From positions 31,349,970 to 31,413,969 of the forward strand of contig OX465589.1 in assembly GCA_950022655.1 (NCBI GenBank): a stretch of DNA of 64,000 nucleotides, written 5' to 3'. The notes beneath the pieces were generated by a model that made no database searches, was not told where the DNA came from, and was given only the letters and a program-made list of their open reading frames with translations. Positions 54,388 through 64,000 of the stretch are shown here, in pieces (the first letter of the stretch is position 1; each line of letters begins with the position of its first letter). The translations under genes were made by a program, and so were the position numbers. The stretch is from Alentia gelatinosa (lineage: Eukaryota; Annelida; Polychaeta; Phyllodocida; Polynoidae).

Positions 54388-57300
54388 CGAGTGCGTATTG
54401 ACATTCTAATACGCACTCGTTATGAGTGCGTATTGACAGTCTAATACGCACTCGTTGTCGGGGAGGCGAGACCGGCCGAAGCCGCCCTGGCCAACCGGCA
54501 CTCCCACGCCTCCAGCCCGTCAAACTTCCCTCCACTTATGTTGTAACTACAATGTAAGGCTATGGTAAGACTGTTGTAAGGCTGATGTAAGACTGTTGTA
54601 AGACTATTGCAATAGATAGTTGTAAAACTATTGTAAGACTGTTTTAAGATTGTTGTAAGACTGTTGTAAAACTGTTGTAAGACTGCTGTCAGATTGTTGT
54701 AAGACTGTTGTAAGGTCTCATGTTAGCTTTATAACAGTCTTACAACAGTCTTGTAACAGTCTTACAACAGCCCTGTACCAGTCTCAAAAGTCTTGTATCA
54801 GCCTTACAATCTTGCAACAGTCTTGCAACAGTCGTACAACAATCTTGCAACAGTCTATAACAACAATCTTTCAACAGTCTTACAAGTCTTACAACAATCT
54901 TACAACAGTCTTAAAACAGTCTTATAACAATCTTCCAACAGTCTTGCAACAGTCTTACAACCGTCTTGCAACACTCTCAACAGTCTCATATTATCCTTAC
55001 ACCAATCTTACAACAGCCTTGTTTCAGTCTTAAAACAATCTTACAAAAATCTTACAACAATCTTAGAAGTCTTTCAACAATCTTACAACAGTTTTACAAC
55101 ACTATTGCAACAGACTTACACCAATCTTACAACAGTCCTACGACAGTCTTGCAACAGTCTTACAATAGTCTTGCAACAATCTTGCAACAATTTTACACTA
55201 GTCCTTTAACAGTCTTTCAGCAATCTTGTAATTCTTACAACAATCTTACAAGTGTTGCAACAATCTTACAACAGTCTTAAAACAATCTTTCAACAGTCTT
55301 ACAACAGTTTTACAACAGTCTTACAACAATCTTGCAATAGTCTCATGTTAGCCTTACAACAGTCTTACAACAGCCTTGCAACAGTCTTAAAAGTCTTGTA
55401 TCAGTCTTACAACAGCCTTGTATCAGCCTTACAACAGTCTTGTAAAGATGTGAAAAACATATTTTTCCACCATGCATAGGGCGCCACAAATAACCAGGGA
55501 ATGAGACCACTCCAGGCAGGAACAGTTGCCAGCGAGTGCGTATTAGGCAGTCAATATGCACTCACCACGAGTGTGTATATCACTAGTGATGGGCCCGTGA
55601 TATTGACACTTGTGGCGAGTGCGTATTGACAGTCTAATACACACTCGCAGCGAGTGCCTTTTGACAGTCTAATACGCACTCGCCACGAGTGCCTCTTAGA
55701 CTGTCAAAACGCACTCGCCGCGATTGTTATAAGATTGTTGTAAGACTATGAGAAAATACACAAATTTGTTTGTCTAACACTGAATCCTTATGTTTGTCAC
55801 GTGAGACTGTTATAAGACTGGAATGCTACTGTTGTAAGACTGATACCAGACTGTAAAATAAGACTGGTGTGAGATCATTGTAAGATTGTTGTAAGACTGT
55901 TGTAAGGCTGATACAAGACTGTTGTAAGACTGATACCAGACTGTTGCAAGACTGGTGTAAGATTGTTGCAAGACTGGTGTAAGATTGTTGTCAGATAGTT
56001 GTAAGACTGTTGTAAGACTTGTAAGATTGTTGGAAAACTGTTGTCAGATTGTTGTATTTTAAAGACTGTTGTAAGATAGTTGTAAGACTGTTGTAAGATT
56101 GTTGTAAGACTGTTGCAAGACTGTTGTGAGACTTGTAAGATTGTTGTAAGACTGTTGTAAGACTTGTCAGATTGTTGTAAGACTTATGTAAAATTGTTGT
56201 TAGATTTTAAGATTGTTGTAAAACTGTTGTAAAGCTATGGTAAAACTGTTGTAAGGCTGATAAAATAATGTTTACCAGACTCATATAGAGTAGTTGTAAG
56301 ACTGATACAAGATGGTAGTAAGACTGATACAAGACTGTCGTGAAGCTGTTGTAAGGCTGATATGAGACTGTTGTAAAGTTTTTATGAGATTTGTTTCATA
56401 TCAGCCTTACAACAGTCTCACAAGTCTTACAACAGGCTTACAACAGTCTTGCAACAGTCATACAAGTCTTGCAACAGTCTTTCAACAGTCTTGTATCAGC
56501 CTTACAACAGTCCTGCAACAGTCATTTAAGTCTTGCAACAGTCTTACCACAGTCTAAGTCTAATTCAACAAATTGGACGTTAAACTATCCAAACAAGCAA
56601 ACCACAGTTTTGTATCGGCCTTACAACAATCTTACAACAGTCTTGCAACAGTCTCATACAAGCCTTACACTGGCCTAGGAAACAGTCCTACAACAGCCTG
56701 GTACCAGTGTTGTATAAGCCTTACAATAGTCTTGCAATAGTCTTACAACATTCTTACAACAGTCATACAATAGTCTTGTAACAGTCCTGCATCAGTCTTA
56801 CAACAGTCTCATACTAGCCTTACAATGGTGTTGCAACAGTCTTGCTACAGTCTTGCTACAGTCTTGCTACAGTCATACAACCATCTCGCAACAGTCTTAC
56901 AACAGTCTTACAGCAGTCATACAACAGTCTTGCAACAGTTGTGCAACACTCCTACAACAGTTTTGCAACAGTCTTGTATCAGCCATACAGCAGTCTTGCA
57001 ACAGTTTTCCAACAGTCTTGCAGCATTCCTACAACAATTTTGCAACAGTCTTACAACAGTCTCGTATCAGTCTTGTATCAGCCATACAACAATCTTGCAA
57101 CAGTCTTACAGCAGTCTAACAATAGTCTTCCAGCAATCGTATACTAGCCTTACAGGAAACAGTCTTGCAAGAGTCTTACAAAAGTCTTGTACCAGTCTTG
57201 GATCATCACAATTCTTTTATTGGCCTTACAAGTCAAGTCTTGTATCAGCCTTACAACATCTCATATCAGTATGTCTTAGGACAGTCTTGTATCAGCCTTA

Positions 57301-57545
57301 TTACAGTCTTATAAAATTATTGTAAATAAGTGAAAAACATAATATTTAATCATGCTTGGGGCATCATATATAAATTTTAATAATAAGGGAATGAGACCGC
57401 TCAGGACAGGCACAGTTGACGGGGTGAGGCGTGGGAGTGCCGGCAGGCCGAGCCACCCGTGCGCTGCGCGGCCGTTCTCCAGTCCCCGGCAGCGAGTGCG
57501 TATTAGGCAGTCGATAATACGCACTCACCACGAGTGTGTATATCG
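54388..57545. mobile_element. Foldback-like element: inverted arrays of an 11-bp repeat
   Basis: Two inverted domains. 54541-54720 has GTAAGACTGTT units in + orientation, then 54721-55450 the reverse complement AACAGTCTTAC. The pattern repeats at 55730-56390 and 56400-57320. Hairpins of CGAGTGCGTATT/AATACGCACTCG type separate them (54388-54419, 54424-54453, 55535-55700, 57490-57530). Outer GC-rich pieces (54480-54520 and 57420-57450) are inverted to each other (CCGGCACTCCCACGCCTC). The architecture is that of foldback (FB-like) elements. No transposase seen. Confidence 0.8.
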
Positions 57546-57589
57546 CTAGCGTTAGAGGCAAGCTCGCACCAGGTTTAAACTTTAGTTTA

Positions 57590-58400
57590 ATGATTAATGA
57601 TATGTATATTCATATTCTACACACTGTAAGCTTCCTTTCTATGTGAATATTGTCCAGGTTAGATCAGGTTAGAACTAATAATAGAAAAAAGAAATTTTTG
57701 TATTTCGCCTAACTAAATCATCTCTTTTGGGGTTTAAATCTTAGATAAATGAATTTTCGTATATTCTAGGGTAAACTACACACTCTCAGCTTCAGAATGC
57801 TATAATATTGTCCATTTTGGTTGATTTGCGACCAAGTAATCGAAATTTTAAGATGCGCCATACGCACCCTCCATACTTTACTATAGGTTCAGTAGGGGAG
57901 TGTGGATCTGGCCCAGGCACGATTCAGAAAATCATTTTTTTATGAGGATCTAACTTTAAATATACGTCTGGAGACATTGATATTCGTAAACTACAGATTC
58001 TCAGCTTTCTTCTGATATATATTTTGTGTATTTCGGACGAGTTGGGATTTAGCTATCGAATTTAGAAAATTAAAAGTACTCAGTGAAGAAAATGGCTTAT
58101 CGTGCCATAGCTAGGTTCTAAAACATCTGTTTCATATTCTACACACTGTAAGGTTTATTTCTATGTGAATATTGTCCAGGTTTGACGAGTTCAGATTTAA
58201 TAATTCAAATTTAACCTTGGGCATTACGCAGTCGGCTTGCTGGTTCAGTCGAATTTCAGAGCAGCTTTTCTAAATCATATCAGACAGGGTTTAAACAATA
58301 ATATTAACCACATGAAAGTATAAGTGGACATTCTATGGACTCCAAGGTTTGTTCCCGTACATATTTTATCAGATTTAGACGAGAAGAGACCAAGATATTA
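57590..58400 (+). repeat. Degenerate tandem repeat, about 180 bp
   Basis: Five related phrases around ATTCTACACACTGTAAGSTT, TGAATATTGTCCAGGTT and similar occur near 57610, 57765, 57980, 58135 and 58330. Strongly diverged. No gene. Confidence 0.5.
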
Positions 58401-58497
58401 ATAAATTAAGATGCGAGTTACGGACGTTGAATTCTGGCCTAGCTCGATACGCCATTGCTGTAGTAGTAGAGTACACCATTGTAATATTAGGATGTAT

Positions 58498-58752
58498 TGT
58501 AACTTTTACTGTGTAGATATTCAGTGATGTTAGAGATTACGAAAGGTTATGGTTATATATGATTGGACTATATGTAAGGTCACATGATCTGTCGGAATGA
58601 TTGACAGGTCAGCCTCTCCTGTTATCTTGACCAACCACGGTCGTGCTTATTATGAGTAGAACAAGGATTCCTATATAAGCGGGATCTGAGAGATAGATAA
58701 ACAGACTTTAAACTGGCAGCGTGTCTTGCGCTACTTATTTCGATCTGTTATA
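58498..58752 (+). repeat. 5' LTR of the family 2 element (about 255 bp, ends estimated)
   Basis: Estimated from TGTAAC at the left and GTTATA just before the primer site, which are near inverted repeats. TATA box CTATATAAGC at 58671-58680. The 3' LTR is not visible, so the left end is tentative. Confidence 0.55.
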
Positions 58753-58753
58753 G

Positions 58754-58773
58754 TGGCGATCTTGCCAGGATTC
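58754..58773 (+). promoter_or_regulatory. Primer binding site, tRNA not identified
   Basis: TGGCGATCTTGCCAGGATTC is the complement of a tRNA 3' end with the expected architecture: CCA, a discriminator G, a 7-base acceptor strand CAAGATC and a T-stem CCTGG. The tRNA would start GATCTTG. It is not the tRNA-His site used by family 1. Confidence 0.7.
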
Positions 58774-58813
58774 TACATACCGGCATAAACAGAAATACAG
58801 ATCCTACAGCGCC

Positions 58814-59980
58814 ATGGCAGAACAACGGGAACAAAAGAAACTGGACCTGGCCGTAACAGAAGCTACCCGCCGTCGATTGGGCGAATTCACACGTAACATC
58901 TCAGTCATTGATGGAGCCGACAGGGCTATGTTTCGGGAATGGATGGACTGCTTTACCCGGGCGCAGAAACGAGTAAATCCAGGGAATGCTTTGCTGATGG
59001 AAGCAGTGGCCGCGAAAACTAAAGGTGGATTGGCCAGGTACCTCGACTCCCTAGAAACAGAGTACGCCGCAAGAGAACCACCACGGGAGTGGTCCTGGGG
59101 CAACGTAAAGGAGGCGCTGACCAGGCAGTTCTTAGGACCGGCTGAGGTGAAACGACTGCGGCGCAAGGTAGAGAAATCACAACAAGGACCATGTGAGACA
59201 GTAGATGAATATGGTCTACGATTTCTGGACGAGTTACATAAGGCCTATAGCACCGCAGAGCAGCAGACGGAAATGGTCATAACGCAAGTAAGAGACTTTT
59301 ATCTGGAAGGATTGCACAGTGATCGGTTACGGGATATGGTAGGCAGTCATCAACCCGCTACGGTAGACAAGGCCATCGAATTAGCCGAGCACACGGCTAC
59401 AGTAATGAAATTGGACGAGTGTAGTGAATTGGAGCAGGCAGCACTGCCCCCACCCCCAGCCGTGTTAATGGAGGACACACCGCCCTTTAAGGAGTTGTCA
59501 GGAGTCCTTAAATCCCTGGAACGCCAGATGCAGTCCTTGGTGGTTGCGTTAAAACCCGTCAAAACGAAGGAAGTAAGCGAGGAAGTGGCGGCGGTGATGG
59601 ACCGCTCTTCACATCAAATAGCCGCTATGAGGAGCTACCCTAACGGCATGAACCCAGCCCCAGCCGTAAACACCCCTGCCGGAGGATACAACATGACCTA
59701 CCCGGCAGCACCAGCGCAGCAACCGTACGCACCAAACATATTCTATATGGGAACACAAAACGGGAATAATCGCGGTAGGGGACGAGGACGAGGAAGAGGA
59801 GGACGCTCCGGGCCTATCCAGTGCCATAAATGTCAGGGGTATGGGCATGTCAAGCGTGATTGTCCCAGCCGGCCGAACCAGCAAGGGCCACAGGAACCGG
59901 CCACAGGACACAACATGGACGGATGGCAAGAAAATAACTACGGATATGGTTACTACCCAAGTAATGGTCAGGGAAACTAG
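58814..59980 (+). CDS. gag: Gag polyprotein, family 2
   Basis: 388 residues; ATG 58814 is the first after the primer site. Residues about 25-210 form a helical capsid-like region (REWMDCFTRAQKRVNPG, WSWGNVKEALTRQFLGP) of the Ty3-gag/retrotrans-gag type. An RG-rich stretch (about 318-332) precedes one CCHC zinc knuckle CHKCQGYGHVKRDC (about 337-350). The role is particle assembly and RNA packaging in the cytoplasm. The stop TAG (59978-59980) directly follows the slippery heptamer G GGA AAC. Intact. Confidence 0.92.
   Translation: MAEQREQKKLDLAVTEATRRRLGEFTRNISVIDGADRAMFREWMDCFTRAQKRVNPGNALLMEAVAAKTKGGLARYLDSLETEYAAREPPREWSWGNVKEALTRQFLGPAEVKRLRRKVEKSQQGPCETVDEYGLRFLDELHKAYSTAEQQTEMVITQVRDFYLEGLHSDRLRDMVGSHQPATVDKAIELAEHTATVMKLDECSELEQAALPPPPAVLMEDTPPFKELSGVLKSLERQMQSLVVALKPVKTKEVSEEVAAVMDRSSHQIAAMRSYPNGMNPAPAVNTPAGGYNMTYPAAPAQQPYAPNIFYMGTQNGNNRGRGRGRGRGGRSGPIQCHKCQGYGHVKRDCPSRPNQQGPQEPATGHNMDGWQENNYGYGYYPSNGQGN
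59971..59977 (+). promoter_or_regulatory. Programmed -1 ribosomal frameshift site G GGA AAC
   Basis: Heptamer GGGAAAC read as G GGA AAC in the gag frame, immediately followed by the gag stop TAG. It fits X XXY YYZ. After a -1 slip the frame reads GGG AAA CTA GTG and stays open to 63951. A stimulatory downstream structure is possible (for example GTGTGT near 60002 pairing with ACACAC near 60035) but unproven. Confidence 0.8.
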
Positions 59981-62900
59981 TGGCCGCGTCAGACGGTCGA
60001 GTGTGTGTTGTATTAGAACAAGGAAGTGTAAGGCTACACACATTGATCGACTCTGGCGCATCGAAATCGTTGATAACCACAGGAAAATGGAAGGAAATAT
60101 GTGCGGAAAACCATAGACCCAGCACGTTGTTAGAAGGAGTACCGTTGCGCTCCTTATCGGGACATCTATTACAGACCGCGGGAGTAGCGAGTATTCCCTT
60201 GTATGGTAAGGAGATTTCGGTTTATGTCTGTGACGAATTAAAACACGATTTGTTGCTGGGGATTGACGCAATGGAACTTTTGGACTGCCAATTACGCTGT
60301 GCTGCGCACCAAGTGTTACTGGCTAACCAACAGTTCTCGTACGGACAATGTGTCAAGACGGCAGATGAAGTGGCTGGAGTTCACGCAGAAATTGATAATT
60401 GGAAGGAGAAATACCCCGACGTATTCGCAGCAGAATCAGGTCCTCTACGGGCAGCACCACGAGTGGAGATGCACATAGATGTCGGAAACAATACACCTAT
60501 CCGACAGCGACCATATCGAATCCCTCTAGCACTAAAGGACAAGGTAGAAGAAGAAATCGAGAAACTCCTGGAAGCTGGTGTAATAGCCCCCAGCACCAGC
60601 CCATGGTCGTCACCATTACTGATCGTACTGAAACCCGATGGTGGGATTAGGTGTTGTGTCGAGTACAGGAAAGTGAACTCCTTATGCAAGAAGGACGCCC
60701 ATCCGCTGCCCCACATCCAAGACATTTTTGATGCCTTGACTGGAGCATCACTGTTCACTGTGATAGACTTAAAGAATGCGTATTATCAAATACGTATCAC
60801 CGAACAAAGCAGGGAAGTAACGGCGTTCACGGCTCCAGGAGGACTATACGAGTTTCTCAGGATGCCGCAAGGTTACTGCAATAGTCTGGCCACGTGGCAA
60901 CGATACATAAATACAGTTCTTGCACCGTTGCTAGGTAAATCAGCATTGGTATATCTGGACGATATAATAGTGTATTCCCAATCGGCCTCGGAACATACTA
61001 GACATGTAGAACAGGTATTTCAATTGCTACAAGAACACTCGTTGACAGTCAACCCCCGGAAATGCAAGTTCAGCCAGAAAGAAGTGAAACTACTAGGATA
61101 CATAGTAGGGAGGCAAGGTATTCGACCAGATCCCCGAAAAGTGGAGGCCATTCAAGAGATGTCCCCACCTGCTTCCGTAAAAGAAGTACAACGATTTCTG
61201 GGCCTTGCCGGTTATTACCGTCAATGTATACCGGACTTTGCACAACAGGCAGAACCATTGGTGGAACTGACTCATAAGAAAGAAGGTTTCGTATGGACCC
61301 AACATCGACAAACGGCTTGGATACGACTGAAAAATGCATTGACATCCGAAACCATCATGGCCTTTCCCAATGCTCAACTGCCGTACCGCTTGTACGTTGA
61401 CGCTAGCATGTCATGTGTTGGAGGCATCCTAACGCAAGCAGACGAACAAGGCATTGAGAGACCCATTCAATACATATCAAAACAACTCAGTGAAAGTCAA
61501 CAAAAGTGGGCCACTATAGAGAAGGAGGCATTTGCCATCGTATACGGATTGCAAAAACTTAATCCGTACTTACAAGGGGCATCCTTCGTCATAATAAGTG
61601 ACCACAAACCGCTCAGAAATTTCCTACAACAAGAGATGAGGAATTCCAGACTTCAACGATGGGACGTGCTATTAGCGGAATATGGCGCCCCCATCGAATA
61701 CCGCAAGGGCGCCTACAATGTGAGAGCTGATATGCTCTCACGACTGCCACCCCGTAGCCCTCACCGAGTCTCTCAAGCTGGTGATCAGGAAGCCGTGGAT
61801 GAACAAAGCACGGTAATGTTAGATGCAGCCTCGTTACTGACCACTTCACCCATCAACACAGAGTCGGTAAAAAACGTCCAAGATTGGAACGATCCCTATG
61901 TCGACAAGGAGACACTGTTGGCTCATCAACAACAATTACCAGCTTACCAGCAAGGAAAAAGGGGGGAAAACGACTACGTGTTGATAGACGGTATTCTGTA
62001 TACTGTAAGGGAAGTGGACAAACGGAGTTACCCACGCATAGTGCTCCCGGAAACATTGGCACGACAAGTCACTCAAATGATTCATCAAGAACTAGGACAC
62101 CAGCGCATGTATAAAACGTACGAGCGCCTGTTGGCAAAGTATAAATGGCCCAATATGAGAAGGCATATACAAGGAATACTAGCTGCATGCCCAGTTTGCG
62201 CGCTTTACAGACCGGTCAAAACATATCCGCCAACAATGCCGCTTCCCACTCCCACTTCCCCAAATGAAATCATTGGCATCGACCTTATAGGCCCATTACC
62301 GGAAAGTACCAACGCCAGCAGATTTGTAGTTATGTGCATCGATCATTGTACAGGCTGGGTGGAAGTGTTACCCATCAAGGACAAACGAGCAGACAACATA
62401 GTACAATTCTTCAAAGAACAATGGATACCGCGTCATGGGCCGCCCTCCATTGTTGTTTCGGACAGAGGGACTGAATTCCTCAACGCGGCCATCAAGAAAT
62501 TGTGTACAAAACACCACATTGACTGGCGGTATTCCACGGCATATCACCCCATGACGAACGGCAAAACCGAGCGTTTCAATGGGACACTGAAAACCATGCT
62601 AGCCAAGTTGGTAGAAGGACACGTGCATCAGTGGGAAAACCATTTGTATACTGCAGTATGGGCGTATCGGTCTTCAATCTCCACGGTGACGGGATTCTCG
62701 CCTTACTTTCTACATCATGGACGTGAGCCCCCGGTGGGAGTAATTCATCGAGACCGAATACCAGTGGGGGAAGAAATGAAAGTACTCAAAGAACAAATAC
62801 AAGAGAGGGAGGAAGCAATTAGAAAGTCCCGAATCAAAACCCAAGAGTTACAACAAAAGAACAAAGGGCGACTGGATCAGGGAAAAATGGCACCCAGTTA

Positions 62901-63951
62901 TGAAATAGGACAAGAAGTTTTATTGCAAAATGTCAGGAAAACCACGTTCCAACCGGAGTATCTGCACACATACATAGTCATTAAACTAAAAGCCAGTGTA
63001 GCAACCATTAGGCACTTCACCGGGAAAATATTGACTGTTAACACTGATCGGCTCAAACCCACCCCATTCGGAGTAACATACTGTCCTCAGAAGAAACCAG
63101 CCGAAAACGGGATCAAAGACGATGACAACTTGTGTAATCAACAAGTACACAAGATACAGAGTAGGCACTCCGCTCCAACGTCAAGGGGACAGGTGATACA
63201 GGGTAGATATTGCCCAACACAGATAGTCAGTGACACGCTATCGGGCACTAGCCGTAAAACACAAAGGAGGAAAGAATGCAGGAGACGACAAGAACAAAGG
63301 CGACACTTGGCCGCGTGCGATAGCCACACAGTCCAACACAGCGGGCTATCTGAGGTCCAATTCACACCTGACGTCACCGACACCGGCAATCCTGACATGT
63401 TGCCTAATGGGCCCCGATACACCGACTGGTCGCCGGGGGAAGCCCTCGAAAAACAAACACAGTATGGAGACGGGTCGGATAGCAGCACCTCTAATCCGGA
63501 CCGGGCTTCAGAAGGCTTGTCGGACACATCGATTATAACAGACAGTCAGTCCGCCTACGCCACAGATTACGACAAGGAGGAACAATATACATCAGAGGAT
63601 AAGGATCGGAGGGAAGTGACACCTGACGAGTGTGATCCCGAGGACCACCCTGATAACCTAACGGATGAATCCACTGACAAGTGTGGTGAAGGGTCGGCGC
63701 ATCACTCGGACACTCTGGCATCTGACACGTCCAATTACGTAATCCATGACACCGGCCGACAGGACGGCGGTAGACACCGAGATAAGTCCGTCAGCAATAT
63801 AAGAGGCTCATCGGACAATGATATCACACTGACCAGTGAGACAACAAGTAGAGTACCACGAACTAGGGCAGACCACAGATCGGTAAAAGGGGAACCTACG
63901 AGCAGTGTTAACTACAAAGAGTGGTCATCGTCTACAGAAGATTCCAACTAG
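59971..63951 (+). CDS. pol: Pol polyprotein, family 2: protease, RT, RNase H, integrase
   Basis: The -1 frame relative to gag has no ATG near its start, so it is presumably made as Gag-Pol by frameshifting. Counting from the GTG at 59980: protease active site LIDSGAS (about 22-28); RT with TVIDLKNAYYQIR and the catalytic YLDDIIVYS (about 325); RNase H with YVDASMSCVGG (about 472) and ISDHKPLRNF; integrase zinc-binding HQELGH...CPVC (about 702-740) and D, D, E in GIDLIGPL, VSDRGTEF and NGKTERFNGT (about 767, 826, 862); GPY/F-like module (about 970-1030); then a roughly 290-residue Asp/Ser/Thr-rich tail ending VNYKEW and a few residues more. RT motif B-like MPQGYCNSLATWQR departs from the commoner MPFGLCNAPATF. 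Intact to TAG 63949-63951. Confidence 0.95.
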   Translation, partial: GKLVAASDGRVCVVLEQGSVRLHTLIDSGASKSLITTGKWKEICAENHRPSTLLEGVPLRSLSGHLLQTAGVASIPLYGKEISVYVCDELKHDLLLGIDAMELLDCQLRCAAHQVLLANQQFSYGQCVKTADEVAGVHAEIDNWKEKYPDVFAAESGPLRAAPRVEMHIDVGNNTPIRQRPYRIPLALKDKVEEEIEKLLEAGVIAPSTSPWSSPLLIVLKPDGGIRCCVEYRKVNSLCKKDAHPLPHIQDIFDALTGASLFTVIDLKNAYYQIRITEQSREVTAFTAPGGLYEFLRMPQGYCNSLATWQRYINTVLAPLLGKSALVYLDDIIVYSQSASEHTRHVEQVFQLLQEHSLTVNPRKCKFSQKEVKLLGYIVGRQGIRPDPRKVEAIQEMSPPASVKEVQRFLGLAGYYRQCIPDFAQQAEPLVELTHKKEGFVWTQHRQTAWIRLKNALTSETIMAFPNAQLPYRLYVDASMSCVGGILTQADEQGIERPIQYISKQLSESQQKWATIEKEAFAIVYGLQKLNPYLQGASFVIISDHKPLRNFLQQEMRNSRLQRWDVLLAEYGAPIEYRKGAYNVRADMLSRLPPRSPHRVSQAGDQEAVDEQSTVMLDAASLLTTSPINTESVKNVQDWNDPYVDKETLLAHQQQLPAYQQGKRGENDYVLIDGILYTVREVDKRSYPRIVLPETLARQVTQMIHQELGHQRMYKTYERLLAKYKWPNMRRHIQGILAACPVCALYRPVKTYPPTMPLPTPTSPNEIIGIDLIGPLPESTNASRFVVMCIDHCTGWVEVLPIKDKRADNIVQFFKEQWIPRHGPPSIVVSDRGTEFLNAAIKKLCTKHHIDWRYSTAYHPMTNGKTERFNGTLKTMLAKLVEGHVHQWENHLYTAVWAYRSSISTVTGFSPYFLHHGREPPVGVIHRDRIPVGEEMKVLKEQIQEREEAIRKSRIKTQELQQKNKGRLDQGKMAPSYEIGQEVLLQNVRKTTFQPEYLHTYIVIKLKASVATIRHFTGKILTVNTDRLKPTPFGVTYCPQKKPAENGIKDDDNLCNQQVHKIQSRHSAPTSRGQVIQGRYCPTQIVSDTLSGTSRKTQRRKECRRRQEQRRHLAACDSHTVQHSGLSEVQFTPDVTDTGNPDMLPNGPRYTDWSPGEALEKQTQYGDGSDSSTSNPDRASEGLSDTSIITDSQSAYATDYDKEEQYTSEDKDRREVTPDECDPEDHPDNLTDESTDKCGEGSAHHSDTLASDTSNYVIHDTGRQDGGRHRDKSVSNIRGSSDNDITLTSETTSRVPRTRADHRSVKGEPTSSVNYKEWSSSTEDSN

Positions 63952-64000
63952 CGAACCCGCAAGATGTATGGGCAAGGACTATTTATATGGATGATAGTAG

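Larger units (their letters stand above)
58498..64000 (+). mobile_element. Ty3/gypsy LTR retrotransposon, family 2 (intact coding region; 3' end outside window)
   Basis: 5' LTR, primer site, gag and pol in order with no stop or frameshift except the programmed one. Its protein sequence and primer site differ clearly from family 1. The 3' LTR and target duplication lie beyond the window. With both ORFs intact it is the youngest-looking autonomous element here. Confidence 0.9.

Noticed and set aside
54812..57325. Several long LQQSYNSL-type open frames
   Set aside because: Produced by the 11-bp tandem period in all three frames; no start context or domain.
37174..58497. Third exon of the GM2A-like gene
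   Set aside because: I looked for a segment starting with a Cys-completing base after AG and followed by family Cys motifs, but found none convincing; it may lie outside the window.
59609..60271. 220-codon minus-strand frame across the gag-pol junction of family 2
   Set aside because: Antisense to two intact genes with clear motifs; composition explained by the + strand coding.

Overview
This is animal nuclear DNA, most likely from a marine invertebrate (inferred from intron-split genes, tRNA-derived SINEs, Ty3/gypsy elements, MITEs, foldback DNA and short telomere-like tracts; the species cannot be told from the window). There are no bacterial operons, ribosome binding sites or CRISPR arrays. 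Apart from one host gene, nearly everything recognisable is mobile or repetitive DNA.

Host gene: two exons on the + strand encode the start of a GM2-ganglioside-activator-like (GM2A, ML-fold lipid-binding) lysosomal protein. Exon 1 (16242-16332) holds a signal peptide and the W-x-x-C motif. Exon 2 (36972-37173, or 36945-37173 with a second in-frame acceptor) holds the first part of the lipid-binding domain and ends inside a cysteine codon. Intron 1 is about 20.6 kb and is packed with elements. Later exons were not found.

LTR retrotransposons: family 1 (tRNA-His primer site) has two copies. Copy A (1-8069) is cut by the window edge. Copy B (25335-36619) is complete, with 4-bp ATAC target duplications, and lies inside intron 1. 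Both carry, downstream of pol, an internal CCAAT/TATA promoter-like block and a roughly 3.4-kb accessory coding region (ORF3) that I do not recognise; copy A retains a paired Cys/His zinc-finger-like module there. Both copies are broken. Family 2 (58498 to beyond the window) has intact gag and pol joined by a canonical -1 frameshift site, G GGA AAC, directly before the gag stop. Family 3 is present as two solo LTRs (24178-24701 minus, 37981-38480 plus), each with a 4-bp target duplication.

Other elements: a 5'-truncated non-LTR retrotransposon sits inside a CA/CCTA microsatellite (17409-19741). A 400-bp tRNA-derived SINE family, a second SINE family and several palindromic MITEs are scattered through the window. 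Two 1.7-1.8-kb TIR transposons have minisatellite cores (37370-39184 and 43026-44743). A satellite with alternating A/B 202-bp monomers starts at a perfect 71-bp-arm palindrome (40197-41690). A foldback-like block of inverted 11-bp repeats fills 54388-57545. A 669-bp duplication (8853-9521 copied from 11287-11955) has a direction that can be read from SINE target duplications.

Layout: 1-8.1 kb copy A; 8.1-16 kb MITEs, SINEs and duplication; 16.0-37.2 kb host gene exons 1-2 with LINE, solo LTR and copy B in the intron; 37.2-58.5 kb DNA transposons, satellites and foldback DNA; 58.5-64 kb family 2 element.
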